47,646 nt of DNA, taken from NCBI GenBank assembly GCA_016199265.1, contig JACQGX010000040.1:1-47646 (forward strand). The letters run 5' to 3'. Of the stretch, positions 8,954-18,664 are shown one piece after another. Each line of letters begins with the position of its first letter. The stretch's first letter is position 1. Source of the stretch: Chloroflexota bacterium (GTDB taxonomy: Bacteria > Chloroflexota > UBA11872 > UBA12225). Made by a program: the position numbers and the translations under genes. A model generated the notes under the pieces. It worked only from the letters and a program-made list of their open reading frames with translations, searched no databases and was not told the origin of the DNA.

Positions 8954-10147
8954 GTGACCGCAACACGCAGCGCGGCGGCGACCGCGGCCGCGACGAAGCA
9001 ATCCCGCCTTGTGCCGGCGGCGCGGGCGCGGGTGGGAGTCGTCGGCGCGGGGTATTGGGGACCGAACCTGATTCGCAACTTGGCCGAGCTGACGGGCTCA
9101 CCGCTCGCGGCGGTGTGCGACCGGGTGCCGGACCGGCTGGAGTACGTGCGCCGCCGGTATCCCGGCGTGCAGGTGTACGAGTCGTTCGACGAGCTGGTAG
9201 CCGATCCAGGCGTCGATGCGGTGGTGATCGCGACGCCGGCGGAAACGCACGCGCGGCTGGCCGCGCAGGCGTTGGCCGGGGGCAAGCACGTGTTCGTCGA
9301 GAAACCGCTGGCGACCTCGAGCGCGGCCGGCCGCGAGCTGGCCGCGCTGGCCGAGGTGGGCGGGCTGGTGCTGATGGTGGGGCACACGTTCCTGCACAAC
9401 GACGCGGTGCGCTGGACGAAGGCGAAGATCGATTCGGGCGATCTCGGGGACGTGCTCTACCTGTACTCGCGCCGGCTCAACCTCGGCCAGGTGCGGCAGG
9501 ACATCAACGTCGTCTGGAACCTGGCGCCGCACGACGTCTCGATCATGCTCTATCTGCTCGGCGAGCGCCCGCAGCGCGTGACCTGTGCCGGCCACTGCTT
9601 CCTGCAGCCGGGGGTCGAGGACGTTGCCTTCCTAACGCTCGAGTTTTCACCGGTTGCCCGGCTTGCCCGTGGCACCGGCGAGGGCAGCGGCGCGCGGCGG
9701 GCGGCGCACATCCACGTCTCCTGGCTCGATCCCAACAAGGTGCGTGAAGTCGTCGTCGTCGGCACGCGGAAGATGGTCGTCTACGACGACGTCGATCCCG
9801 ACCACATGATCCAGGTGTACGACAAGGGCGTCGACCGCGTGCCTACCGGAAACGGCAGCGCCAATGGGGCCGCCGGTGGGGCCGGTACAGCAGCAGACCC
9901 ACGCGAGCGCGCGGAGAGCTTCGGCGAGTTCAAGCTGTTGCTGCGCACCGGCGACCTGACGATCCCGAAGATCCGGTTCACCGAGCCGCTGCGCAACGAG
10001 ATGGCCCACTTCGTCGACTGCGTCGAGACGGGCAAGCGGCCGCTCACCGACGCGCAGAACGGCTTGGACGTGGTGCGCGTGCTGGAGGCCGCCGACGAAT
10101 CGCTGCGGCGCGGCGGGGCGCCGGTGGAGATCGATTGGGAAGCGTGA
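8954..10147 (+). CDS. Gfo/Idh/MocA-family oxidoreductase, WlbA/MviM-like
   Basis: Predicted 397 residues. The N-terminal Rossmann motif GAGYWGPN lies at residues 31-38, and the EKPLA motif typical of the family near residue 116 is followed by the C-terminal alpha/beta domain with GHTFLHND and a catalytic-type His ([10 protein letters not shown]). Close relatives oxidise the 3-position of UDP-HexNAc-uronate (WlbA) in making diamino-uronic acids; the neighbour at 10153 resembles the acetyltransferase of that route, which supports the assignment, though no aminotransferase is present here. The GTG start has no strong ribosome binding site, and the first 20 or so Ala/Thr-rich residues may be dispensable. 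A Gly/Ala-rich insert near residues 300-320 is probably a surface loop. Confidence 0.85.
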   Translation: MTATRSAAATAAATKQSRLVPAARARVGVVGAGYWGPNLIRNLAELTGSPLAAVCDRVPDRLEYVRRRYPGVQVYESFDELVADPGVDAVVIATPAETHARLAAQALAGGKHVFVEKPLATSSAAGRELAALAEVGGLVLMVGHTFLHNDAVRWTKAKIDSGDLGDVLYLYSRRLNLGQVRQDINVVWNLAPHDVSIMLYLLGERPQRVTCAGHCFLQPGVEDVAFLTLEFSPVARLARGTGEGSGARRAAHIHVSWLDPNKVREVVVVGTRKMVVYDDVDPDHMIQVYDKGVDRVPTGNGSANGAAGGAGTAADPRERAESFGEFKLLLRTGDLTIPKIRFTEPLRNEMAHFVDCVETGKRPLTDAQNGLDVVRVLEAADESLRRGGAPVEIDWEA

Positions 10148-10152
10148 CGGGC

Positions 10153-10902
10153 ATGGATACACGCACTGAAACACGCACGGATGCACCGACCGTGGCGATG
10201 CCTCCGACGGCACTCGAGCGCACGAATGGCGGACTGCCCGGATTGGGGGCGACGTACCGCCTCTATCCCAACGTGCACCTCGGCGAGGGGTGCGAGATCG
10301 GCGACTTCGTGATCATCGGCGTGCCGCCCAAGGGGAAGCTGCCGGGCGAGCTGCCGACGATCATCGGTCCCGGGGCGGTGATCCGCTCGCATACGGTGGT
10401 CTACGCCGGGAACGTGATCGGGGCCAACTTCCAGGCGGGGCACGGCGCCCTGCTGCGCGAGAGCAACACCATCGGCGACAACGTCAGCATCGGCAGCCAC
10501 AGCGTCGTCGAGCACCACGTCGAGATCGAGGATCGGGCGCGCATCCACTCACAGGCGTTCGTGCCGGAATACAGCACGCTCAAGCAGGGCTGCTGGGTCG
10601 GGCCGCGGGCGGTGTTCGTCAACACGCCCCATCCGCTGTGCCCGCAGGTGCCCCGGTGCATCAAGGGGCCGACGCTCATGCCCGGCGCTAAGGTGGGCGC
10701 CAACGCCACGCTGCTGCCTGGTGTCACGATCGGCGAGCATGCGCTGGTCGGCGCCGGCGCGGTGGTGACGAAAGACGTGCCTCCGGGTGCGGTCGTCGTC
10801 GGCAACCCGGCCCAGGTGATCAAGCACATCCGCGATCTCGTCTGCCCCGTCGACGGCGAAAATCCGTACGCGCATCTGCTGGGAGCAGTTAGTGAAGACT
10901 GA
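10153..10902 (+). CDS. Left-handed beta-helix acyltransferase, WlbB/WbpD-like
   Basis: Hexapeptide repeats run through most of the protein (for example [26 protein letters not shown], and [20 protein letters not shown]), ending in the usual GNPAQVIK. This is the trimeric left-handed beta-helix fold of acetyl-CoA dependent sugar N-acetyltransferases; the match to UDP-2-acetamido-3-amino-sugar acetyltransferases is by pattern and context. It starts 5 bases after the oxidoreductase stop and ends 5 bases before asnB, so the three genes are likely one transcript. The first 15 codons at ATG 10153 consist of ACACGCAC/GGATGCAC-type repeat-like DNA, so ATG 10198 (MPPTALE) may be the real start. Confidence 0.85.
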   Translation: MDTRTETRTDAPTVAMPPTALERTNGGLPGLGATYRLYPNVHLGEGCEIGDFVIIGVPPKGKLPGELPTIIGPGAVIRSHTVVYAGNVIGANFQAGHGALLRESNTIGDNVSIGSHSVVEHHVEIEDRARIHSQAFVPEYSTLKQGCWVGPRAVFVNTPHPLCPQVPRCIKGPTLMPGAKVGANATLLPGVTIGEHALVGAGAVVTKDVPPGAVVVGNPAQVIKHIRDLVCPVDGENPYAHLLGAVSED

Positions 10903-10907
10903 AGACC

Positions 10908-12851
10908 ATGTGCGGCATTGCCGGGTGGATCGACTATCAGGCGCCGAAAGCCGAGGCAGCGGCGCTGCTGGAGCGCATGAAGCGCGCGATCTGGCACCGC
11001 GGCCCGGACGAGGACGGGTCGTTCGTCGACGATCGAGCCGCGATCGGGATGCAGCGCCTGGCGATCATCGACCTTGCCGGCGGCCGGCAGCCGATGGCCA
11101 ACGAGGACGGGACGATCTGGATCGTCTTCAACGGCGAGATTTACAACTACCCCGAGCTCCGGCCACAGCTCGAAGCACGCGGGCACCGCTTTGCGACCAA
11201 TGCGGATACCGAAGCGATCGTCCATCTCTACGAGGAGCTGGGCGACGACTGCGCGACCGCGCTCGAGGGGATGTTCGCGTTCTGCATCTGGGATAGCCGG
11301 CGGCAGCGAGCGCTGCTGGCGCGCGACCGGCTGGGCAAGAAACCGCTGTTCTACACCGAGACGGCCGGCGGGTTGCTCTTTGGCTCCGAGCTGAAGGCGC
11401 TGCTGTGCCATGCGGACGTACCGCGCGAGATCGACCTCGAATCGCTGAACACGTACCTGGCACTCAACTATACGCTGGCGCCCCGCACAATGCTGCGCGC
11501 GGTGCGGCAGGTCCGACCCGGCCACCGGCTGGTGTACCAAGGCGGACGAATCACCGAGAGTGCGTTTTGGGAGCCGCGCGGCGATGGTACGCCGCCCGAT
11601 CAACCGGTGGAAGCGTTTCGCGACGTGTTGGCACGGGCAGTCAAGCAACGGCTGCTATCGGACGTGCCGCTCGGCGCGTTTCTGTCCGGCGGGATCGATT
11701 CGAGCTCGGTGGTCGCGTTCATGCAGCAGACGGTCGACGAGCCGGTGCGGACGTTTTGCCTGGGATTCAGCGAAGAGTCGTGGGGCGAGCAGGACTACGC
11801 CGCGCTGGCGGCGCGCCACATCGGGACGCGGCACACCGAGGCGAGCGTGCCGGCGGCCGAGGGACGCTTGCTGGCCGATGCGCTGCCGGGGATCGTCGCA
11901 ACACTCGACGAGCCGCACGGCGACACGTCGGCCATCCCGATGTACTACCTGTGCCAGGCGACGCGCCGCGAAGTGACGGTCGCGCTCTCGGGCGACGGCG
12001 GCGACGAGATCCTGGCCGGCTATGAAACGTACGTCGCGGATAGGCTGCGCCCGATCTACCGGCTGCTGCCCCAGCCGGTGCGCACCGGGCTCGTGGCACC
12101 GCTCGTGCGCGCGCTGCCGGCATCGGGCAAGAAAGTGGCGCTCGACGAGATGCTGCGGCGCTTCGTCGCCGGGGCGGAGCTACACGCCGACCAGGCGCAC
12201 TACGCCTGGCGCACGATCTTCGACCGAGAGGCGCGACTCGCCGTCCTGGCCGGGGGGGCGCGCACCGCAGCGGCGTCGCACGAGCCGTTCGAGGATTGCC
12301 TGGCGTTGTGCCCCAATCTCGACACGTTTTCCGGCACCCGGCGCTTCATGTACTTCGACGTGCGCACCTGGCTGCCCAACGACATTCTGGTCAAGGTCGA
12401 CCGCACCAGCATGGCGCATTCGCTCGAGGTGCGTGCGCCGTTTCTCGACCACCGGCTCGTCGAGCTCAGCTTCCGCTTGCCGGACAAGTGGCACCTGCGC
12501 GGGCTGCAGAAGAAGTATCTATTAAAGTGCGCGATGCGGGGCATCCTGCCCGACACCATCGTCGACCGGCGCAAGGGGGGATTCTCCGCCCCGGCCGGCA
12601 CGTGGCTGGCCGGCCCGCTGCGTGACCTGGTGTATGATTCGCTCGCCCGCCGGGCCGGTGGACCGTTGCCGTATTTCGAGCAGCGCGCGGTTCAGGATCT
12701 CATCGCCCGTCACGATGCAGGCGCGGCCGAGCACGCGTTACACGTATGGGGACTCCTGACGTTCCATCTCTGGCACGACTGGATGCGCCGCTGGCAGGCG
12801 CCTGAGGTTCGGGCGGAGCAGCCGGCGAGCGCCTCCGGCGTTCCCGTGTAG
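10908..12851 (+). CDS. asnB: Glutamine-dependent asparagine synthetase-type amidotransferase
   Basis: It begins MCGIAGW, so after Met removal the N-terminal Cys is the class II glutaminase nucleophile. The glutaminase domain covers about residues 1-215, with NGEIYNY and LGKKPLFY. The synthetase domain carries the pyrophosphate loop SGGIDSS near residues 261-267 and later LSGDGGDE. Length (647) is typical of the family. AsnB makes asparagine from aspartate, glutamine and ATP; paralogs in polysaccharide loci amidate uronic acids or other sugar carboxylates. The position directly after genes that look like a diamino-uronate pathway makes such a glycan role possible. The start is fixed by the catalytic Cys2. 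Confidence 0.93.
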   Translation: MCGIAGWIDYQAPKAEAAALLERMKRAIWHRGPDEDGSFVDDRAAIGMQRLAIIDLAGGRQPMANEDGTIWIVFNGEIYNYPELRPQLEARGHRFATNADTEAIVHLYEELGDDCATALEGMFAFCIWDSRRQRALLARDRLGKKPLFYTETAGGLLFGSELKALLCHADVPREIDLESLNTYLALNYTLAPRTMLRAVRQVRPGHRLVYQGGRITESAFWEPRGDGTPPDQPVEAFRDVLARAVKQRLLSDVPLGAFLSGGIDSSSVVAFMQQTVDEPVRTFCLGFSEESWGEQDYAALAARHIGTRHTEASVPAAEGRLLADALPGIVATLDEPHGDTSAIPMYYLCQATRREVTVALSGDGGDEILAGYETYVADRLRPIYRLLPQPVRTGLVAPLVRALPASGKKVALDEMLRRFVAGAELHADQAHYAWRTIFDREARLAVLAGGARTAAASHEPFEDCLALCPNLDTFSGTRRFMYFDVRTWLPNDILVKVDRTSMAHSLEVRAPFLDHRLVELSFRLPDKWHLRGLQKKYLLKCAMRGILPDTIVDRRKGGFSAPAGTWLAGPLRDLVYDSLARRAGGPLPYFEQRAVQDLIARHDAGAAEHALHVWGLLTFHLWHDWMRRWQAPEVRAEQPASASGVPV

Positions 12852-12903
12852 CGGGCAGCCGATCGACAGGTGATCCCCCGATGATTGACCGACGAGGCGA
12901 GGC

Positions 12904-13929
12904 GTGGAGACGACAAGTCTCACCAATGGCTCCTCTGGCATGACCGTGGAAGCACCACCCGACGGCCAAGACGGCCAGGGCGGCACCGCCGCCGGCACAA
13001 TCACCGGCAGCAGTTTCGTCGCCGGCGAGGCCAAGGTGCTGTTGCCCGGCTACAGTGTGGTCATTCCGGCAGTGAATGAGGCAGACGCGGTTGGCGACGT
13101 CGTCCGGCGCGTGCAGACCGTGATGACCGTCACAAGCGAGCCGTACGAGGTAATCGTCGTCGACGACGGCTCGACCGACGAAACCGCACGGGAGGCAGCC
13201 GCCGCGGGCGCGGTCGTGATTCAACACCCGCACAATGTGGGCTACGGCGCCGGGCTCAAGACGGGGATCACGCACGCACGGTTCGATCGGATCATCATTA
13301 GCGATGCCGACGGCACGTATCCGATCGAGCGTATCCCCGACCTGCTCTCGTACGCCGGCCGGTTCGATATGGTGGTAGGCGCGCGTCAGGGGCAACACTA
13401 CCGGGAGTCGTGGCGCAAGGAGCTGTCGCGCTTCGCGCTCGGCACGATGGCGAGCTGGGTCACCGGCACGCGCATTCCTGACGTCAACAGCGGCTTTCGA
13501 GTGTTCCGCACCGCGCTGGCGCGCCAGTACTTCCACGTGATCTCGCAGGGCTACTCATTTACGACGACGATCACGCTGGCCGCGCTGTCCAACGGGTACT
13601 TCGTCAAGTACGTCCCGATCGAGTACAACGCGCGGGTGGGCAAGAGCAAGGTCAAGCTGCTGCGCGACATTCCGCGTACGATGCAGATCGTTTTTCAGGC
13701 GGTCGTCTACTACAACCCGATTAAGCTCTTCCTCGCCTTCGCGCTGCTGTGCCTGGCGCTGGCACTAGCGAGTTGGCTCGTGTTCGCCCTCACCCAATCG
13801 ACGGTGGCGGGGGTGGTCGCCGGCCTGTGGACAGTTTCGGTCGTCCACTTTGTCGCCCTCGGGCTGCTCGCCGACCTCATCCGCGTGCGCCACGTGCCGC
13901 GCGCGCCGACACTGACCAGCCAGCGATGA
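12904..13929 (+). CDS. GT2 polyprenyl-phosphate sugar synthase, Dpm1/ArnC-like
   Basis: Predicted 341 residues. A GT-A domain opens with VVIPAVNEAD near residue 57, has VDDGSTDET near 86-94 and the metal-binding SDADGTYP near 133, then two hydrophobic spans close to the C-terminus. This is the layout of dolichyl/undecaprenyl-phosphate mannose or glucose synthases that charge a lipid carrier on the inner face. The product would be the donor for the many GT-C enzymes in this locus. The GTG start gives a Thr/Gly-rich leader of about 50 residues; a later start is possible. It follows asnB by 52 bases. Confidence 0.87.
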   Translation: METTSLTNGSSGMTVEAPPDGQDGQGGTAAGTITGSSFVAGEAKVLLPGYSVVIPAVNEADAVGDVVRRVQTVMTVTSEPYEVIVVDDGSTDETAREAAAAGAVVIQHPHNVGYGAGLKTGITHARFDRIIISDADGTYPIERIPDLLSYAGRFDMVVGARQGQHYRESWRKELSRFALGTMASWVTGTRIPDVNSGFRVFRTALARQYFHVISQGYSFTTTITLAALSNGYFVKYVPIEYNARVGKSKVKLLRDIPRTMQIVFQAVVYYNPIKLFLAFALLCLALALASWLVFALTQSTVAGVVAGLWTVSVVHFVALGLLADLIRVRHVPRAPTLTSQR

Positions 13930-14043
13930 GTGAACTGCGGAGGGGAAGGCGGCAAGCGAAGGAACGAATAACGAAACCGCCGATGAACGCCGATAGTCAA
14001 GGATCCAGGCTGACGTATCGTCGCTTGAGAGCAGCTTGCGTGA

Positions 14044-15143
<1,100 letters not shown>

Positions 15144-15146
15144 TGC

Positions 15147-15851
15147 TCACGCCGGGCGCCGGACGTAGACGACGTCGCGCAGGAGCATCGTGCCGCCGTG
15201 GAGGGCATCGCTGCGGGTCTCGCCGAAGGCGACGCGGGACAGCGAACGCCGGCCCTCCAGGGTCCACGCGGTGGCGCCATCGAGGCGTAGCTCCAGCCGG
15301 GAGGGGTCGAGGCGCAGGCGCCACGCGTGCATCCTGCCATCGCCGGCGAGGCGGGAGACCGAGCTGCTCGTGCCGCCGTTGGGGCGCTCGGTATCTTCGA
15401 ACACCTGGACGTCGAAAGGCGTGGCCTGAATCAGCAACGCGCCCGGCTCGCCGGCGAAGCGCAGCTCGCACACGACGAAGAAGCGTTCGTCGAGCGTAAT
15501 CGTCGCATCCCACGTCAACTCCTCGACCTGGTCCGGCCGGCTGCCGCCAAGTGGCGCCAGCGGCAGGCGCGGCGATGCCCAGGCGCGCCTGCCGGGGGCG
15601 CTGGCCAGGCGCATGCCGTCCGGGCCGATCGCGACGCTTGCCGATGGGTCGGCGAACGTCTGCCAGGGGGAATCCGGCGCGTCGAGCGGCACGACACCTC
15701 GGCCGGGGAGGATCGCTTGGAACACAGCCGATGGTTCGCGCGGGACGTGCAGCGGCTGCAGTGTCGCCGGCACACGAACTTGGCAACCACCGGCGGACGC
15801 GGCAGCGGCGCCAAACAGGATCGGGAAGATAGCACGTCGAACGGCAGGCAC
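15147..15851 (-). CDS. Lipoprotein with LamG/DUF1080-like beta-sandwich
   Basis: GTG at 15851 yields MPAVRRAIFP followed by a hydrophobic core and SAGGC, a lipobox with Cys at residue 23; this decided the start over the longer open frame reaching 16079, which would run through the R repeat. The mature part is a beta-rich domain of about 210 residues. Its C-terminal block (VAFGETRSDALHGGTMLL, YVRRPA) is shared with the membrane-anchored protein at about 1939-2841; both also have an EV/EL-TWxAxI strand (EELTWDATI and DEVTWRAAI). This indicates a lineage-specific exported family of two. Sugar binding is a reasonable guess from fold and locus, not shown. The gene opposes fcl and ends 8 bases from it, convergently. 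Confidence 0.75.
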   Translation of the reverse strand: MPAVRRAIFPILFGAAAASAGGCQVRVPATLQPLHVPREPSAVFQAILPGRGVVPLDAPDSPWQTFADPSASVAIGPDGMRLASAPGRRAWASPRLPLAPLGGSRPDQVEELTWDATITLDERFFVVCELRFAGEPGALLIQATPFDVQVFEDTERPNGGTSSSVSRLAGDGRMHAWRLRLDPSRLELRLDGATAWTLEGRRSLSRVAFGETRSDALHGGTMLLRDVVYVRRPA

Positions 15852-15855
15852 GTGT

Positions 15856-15931
15856 AAACCAAAGCCAAGGTGGGACTCATAGGCGTCCTCACTTTGCATT
15901 TTGCAGGTTACACTTTGCACTTGGTGTAGTG
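15856..15931 (+). repeat. Family R dispersed repeat, copy 2
   Basis: It has AAAGCCAAGGTGG, GGCGTCCTCACTTTGCA, a partly altered CTTTGCA array and a right end GGTGTAGTG (15923-15931). That right end is the inverse complement of CACTACACC, the opposite end of copy 3. It separates the divergent lipoprotein and WecA-like genes. Confidence 0.8.
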
Positions 15932-16129
15932 TTCCGGTACTACCTGCTACTGGCCATGACTGTCGCATTGGGCATGCCCGACTACGCCGTGGCGGCGACG
16001 AGCATCGCCAGTACTTTACACTTCTCCAACGGTGTCCCGGCCGGCGAGGCTGCGAATGTAACCGAATGCCGGTTGGCACGTTATGTCAGGAGTAGCTACA
16101 GTCTTGCAGTTGCGGCACCTTCAAGCCCC

Positions 16130-17215
16130 ATGCACTACTTTCCTGCGTATCTGACAGTATTCGGCGTCGCGCTTGGCGCATCGCTCTTTGGCACGCCAGT
16201 GGTGCGCCGGTTCGCCAACCGCTGGGGGGTCCTCGATCAACCGAGCCAGCGGAAGGTCCACGTCCGGCCGACACCCCTGCTGGGTGGCGTCGCGATCTAC
16301 GCCGGCTTTTGGCTCGCGGTGCTGATCGTCAGCCGGCTAGAAGTCGCCGCGCCGGAAGTGTTCCTGCCGGCGACGACGATCGAGTTGGGCGCCATTTTTG
16401 TGGCAACGCTCACGCTGATGCTGCTCGGGCTCGCCGACGACATGTGGAAACGCCAGCAGGTGGCACAGAGCGAGACAGATGACACCGGCCAGCGAAAGCC
16501 GGGCGGTCTACCGCCCCACGTGAAGCTAGCGGGGCAGTTGCTGGCGGCCCTAATCGCGGTCGCCGGTGGGCTGCAATTCGAAGTGTTCGGCGTGTGGTGG
16601 CTCGACGTGTCGCTGACCGTGCTGTGGATCGTCGGGATCAGTAACGCGATCAACCTGCTCGACAACATGGACGGGCTCTCGGCCGGCGCCACCACGATCG
16701 CGGCGAGCTTTTTCTTTATCATCGCCGCACTCAACGGGCAGTTGCTGGTGGGCATCATGGCGCTGGCGCTCGCCGGCGCGTGTCTCGGTTTTCTACGCTA
16801 CAACTTCAACCCGGCGACGGTGTTCATGGGCGACGCCGGGACGCTGTTCATGGGCTTTCTGCTCGCCGCGATCGGGCTCAAGCTCAAAGCGACCGGCCCG
16901 GCGTGGTGGAGCTTTGTCCTGGTCGTCGTCGTGCTCGCGCTCCCGATTTTCGACACGAGCCTGGTGACGGCCTACCGACTCTGGAAGGGCCGGCATGTGG
17001 CGCAAGGCGGGAAGGACCACACGAGCCATCGCCTGGTGAAGCTGGGGCTACCGCACCGGCAAGCGGTGCTCGTGCTCTATGCTGCGTCGGTTGCCGCCGG
17101 TACCCTGGCGCTGGCGCTCGCTCGCGGTGGACAGGCGTTTGGCGAGATCGTGGCACTTCCGGCGCTCGCCCTCACCGTGGGCGCCGGCCTGCTCCTGGCG
17201 CGCATTGAGACGTAG
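16130..17215 (+). CDS. WecA/MraY-like polyprenyl-phosphate sugar-1-phosphate transferase
   Basis: A 361-residue protein with about ten or eleven membrane spans. Family signatures are NLLDNMDGLSAG near residues 174-185 (metal/substrate Asp pair) and FMGDAGTLF near 232, with a following cytosolic loop containing KDHTSHRL. These enzymes transfer HexNAc-1-phosphate from a UDP donor to undecaprenyl phosphate, starting a lipid-linked glycan. ATG 16130 was chosen because the first hydrophobic span (HYFPAYLTVFGVALGASLF) begins right after it; the open frame extends to 15929, but that part runs into the R repeat and has no family character. It heads a rightward run with 17241 and 18665. It initiates either O-antigen-like glycan or peptidoglycan-like carrier; WecA/TagO type fits the locus better than MraY. 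Confidence 0.88.
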   Translation: MHYFPAYLTVFGVALGASLFGTPVVRRFANRWGVLDQPSQRKVHVRPTPLLGGVAIYAGFWLAVLIVSRLEVAAPEVFLPATTIELGAIFVATLTLMLLGLADDMWKRQQVAQSETDDTGQRKPGGLPPHVKLAGQLLAALIAVAGGLQFEVFGVWWLDVSLTVLWIVGISNAINLLDNMDGLSAGATTIAASFFFIIAALNGQLLVGIMALALAGACLGFLRYNFNPATVFMGDAGTLFMGFLLAAIGLKLKATGPAWWSFVLVVVVLALPIFDTSLVTAYRLWKGRHVAQGGKDHTSHRLVKLGLPHRQAVLVLYAASVAAGTLALALARGGQAFGEIVALPALALTVGAGLLLARIET

Positions 17216-17240
17216 CGCTGTTACCCCTGCCGAGCCCTCA

Positions 17241-18602
17241 ATGCTCGAGCAGCCACAGCCGGCGGCAGCGCCGGCACACAGGGTAGCGCCGGTAGACTCG
17301 GGCGTTGGCGTGCTCTTGCTGCTGGCCGCCTACGTGATCTGCCGCGCGGCGCTCGGCGCGCTCGTCAATCCTCCCTACAACGGGCCGGACGAGGCCGGGC
17401 ACGTCGAGCACGTGCGCTCGCTGATCGAGAGCGGCGGGGCACGCATCACGGGAGTCGAGGCCCGACAGCCGCCGATGTTCTACCGGCTCGCGGCGGGACT
17501 CTGGCTGGCGACCGAAGGAGCAGCAGTGCCGGCTCGACTGTTTGCCTTGCGGCTGCTCTCTGGGGCAGCGGGGGTGATCCTGTTGGGGGCGGCCTGGGCG
17601 GCGGCGCGGCGGCTCTGGCCGGGCCGGCCGTGGCTTGCCGCCGCGTCCGGCACCATCGCGGTACTCGCGCCCGGGCACCTCTATCTGCTCGCCAGCGTGA
17701 GCAACGATCCACTGGCCGCGGCGCTATCGGCGCTCTTCGTGCTCGGGATACTCCATCTGGCACTCGATCGCGTCGAAGGCGACGACGGTCCGGCAGGGGC
17801 CGCTCAACGCACCCACCGGCGCCGAATGTGGTGGGCCATTACACTGGGAGCCGGCGCCGGCGCGGCGCTGACCAAGCTGACGACGTTGCCGGTGCTCGCC
17901 GCGGGCGGCGCGGCGCTGATCGTCTCCCACCGGAAGCCACTGCTCGCGCTGTGGCGCCGGTGGGCCGTTCGTGCTGCCGGCGCGCTGGTCCTCGCCGGTG
18001 GCCTGGCAGCCTACGTGGGGTTGCTGCGGCAGCACCCCGCGGACTCGTTCCTGGCAGCGGCCGCGCACTTTGGTCCACTCGCACTGCTCCGTGCCCCGGT
18101 CGCCTACGTCCAACTGGGAGGCCTCGCTGAATCGACCAGGACGTTCTGGTATGCCTACGACTACGCTGCGCGCTGGCCGCAGACGATCGAGCTCTTCGTC
18201 CTCGCCTCGGCGGTAGCCGCTTCTCTGGCCGCCGCCCTCGGCCTGATACTAGCCCGCAAGTGGGTCCCCGCGGTGCTGTGGCTGGCGGCCGGCGCCCAGC
18301 TCGTCTTCGTCGCCGGCCGGTTCGGGTTCGCCGACCTGCTCCAGATTGAGATGGGCGGCGCCGCGCAGGCCAAAGCGTTCTTCCCCGCCATCCTGCCGTT
18401 GTCGCTGCTCTTCGTCGCCGGCCTCTCGGCGACGCGGGACCGGCTCAGGGCGCTCGCCGCGCCGGGGCAGCCCCACGACGGCGACGCGCGGGGCGACCGC
18501 TGGCTCGCGCTGGGCATGTTCGTCTGGTTGCTCGGGCTCGACACACTCAGCCTGGCGATCAGCTTGTGGCACCATTACCGCTGGTGGCAGATCGGCGCTT
18601 AG
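17241..18602 (+). CDS. DUF2142-like GT-C membrane protein
   Basis: Predicted 453 residues and about ten membrane spans. After the first span comes NPPYNGPDEAGH (residues 43-54), the proline-rich acidic loop with DE..H characteristic of DUF2142 membrane proteins, thought to be GT-C glycosyltransferases acting on cell-surface polymers. ATG 17241 was chosen over an open frame from 17079, because the earlier part overlaps the WecA-like gene. It starts 25 bases after that gene. Substrate unknown. A further stretch (LASVSNDPLAAALSALFVL) fits the conserved NDPL segment of such proteins. Confidence 0.78.
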   Translation: MLEQPQPAAAPAHRVAPVDSGVGVLLLLAAYVICRAALGALVNPPYNGPDEAGHVEHVRSLIESGGARITGVEARQPPMFYRLAAGLWLATEGAAVPARLFALRLLSGAAGVILLGAAWAAARRLWPGRPWLAAASGTIAVLAPGHLYLLASVSNDPLAAALSALFVLGILHLALDRVEGDDGPAGAAQRTHRRRMWWAITLGAGAGAALTKLTTLPVLAAGGAALIVSHRKPLLALWRRWAVRAAGALVLAGGLAAYVGLLRQHPADSFLAAAAHFGPLALLRAPVAYVQLGGLAESTRTFWYAYDYAARWPQTIELFVLASAVAASLAAALGLILARKWVPAVLWLAAGAQLVFVAGRFGFADLLQIEMGGAAQAKAFFPAILPLSLLFVAGLSATRDRLRALAAPGQPHDGDARGDRWLALGMFVWLLGLDTLSLAISLWHHYRWWQIGA

Positions 18603-18603
18603 C

Positions 18604-18662
18604 GCAAGTGCAAAGTGCAAAGTGAGGACGCCTGCGGGTTTCAGCTTGGCTTCGGTGTAGTG
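18604..18662 (-). repeat. Family R dispersed repeat, copy 3 (fills the intergenic gap)
   Basis: Read on the minus strand: CACTACACC, GAAGCCAAG, then GGCGTCCTCACTTTGCA and CTTTGCACTTG. It occupies nearly all of the 62 bases between the DUF2142-like stop and the next ATG, ending 2 bases before that ATG. Confidence 0.82.
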
Positions 18663-18664
18663 CC

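Noticed and set aside
10401-11648. 415-codon leftward open frame opposite the acyltransferase and asnB
   Set aside because: It crosses two real genes and has no recognisable domain.
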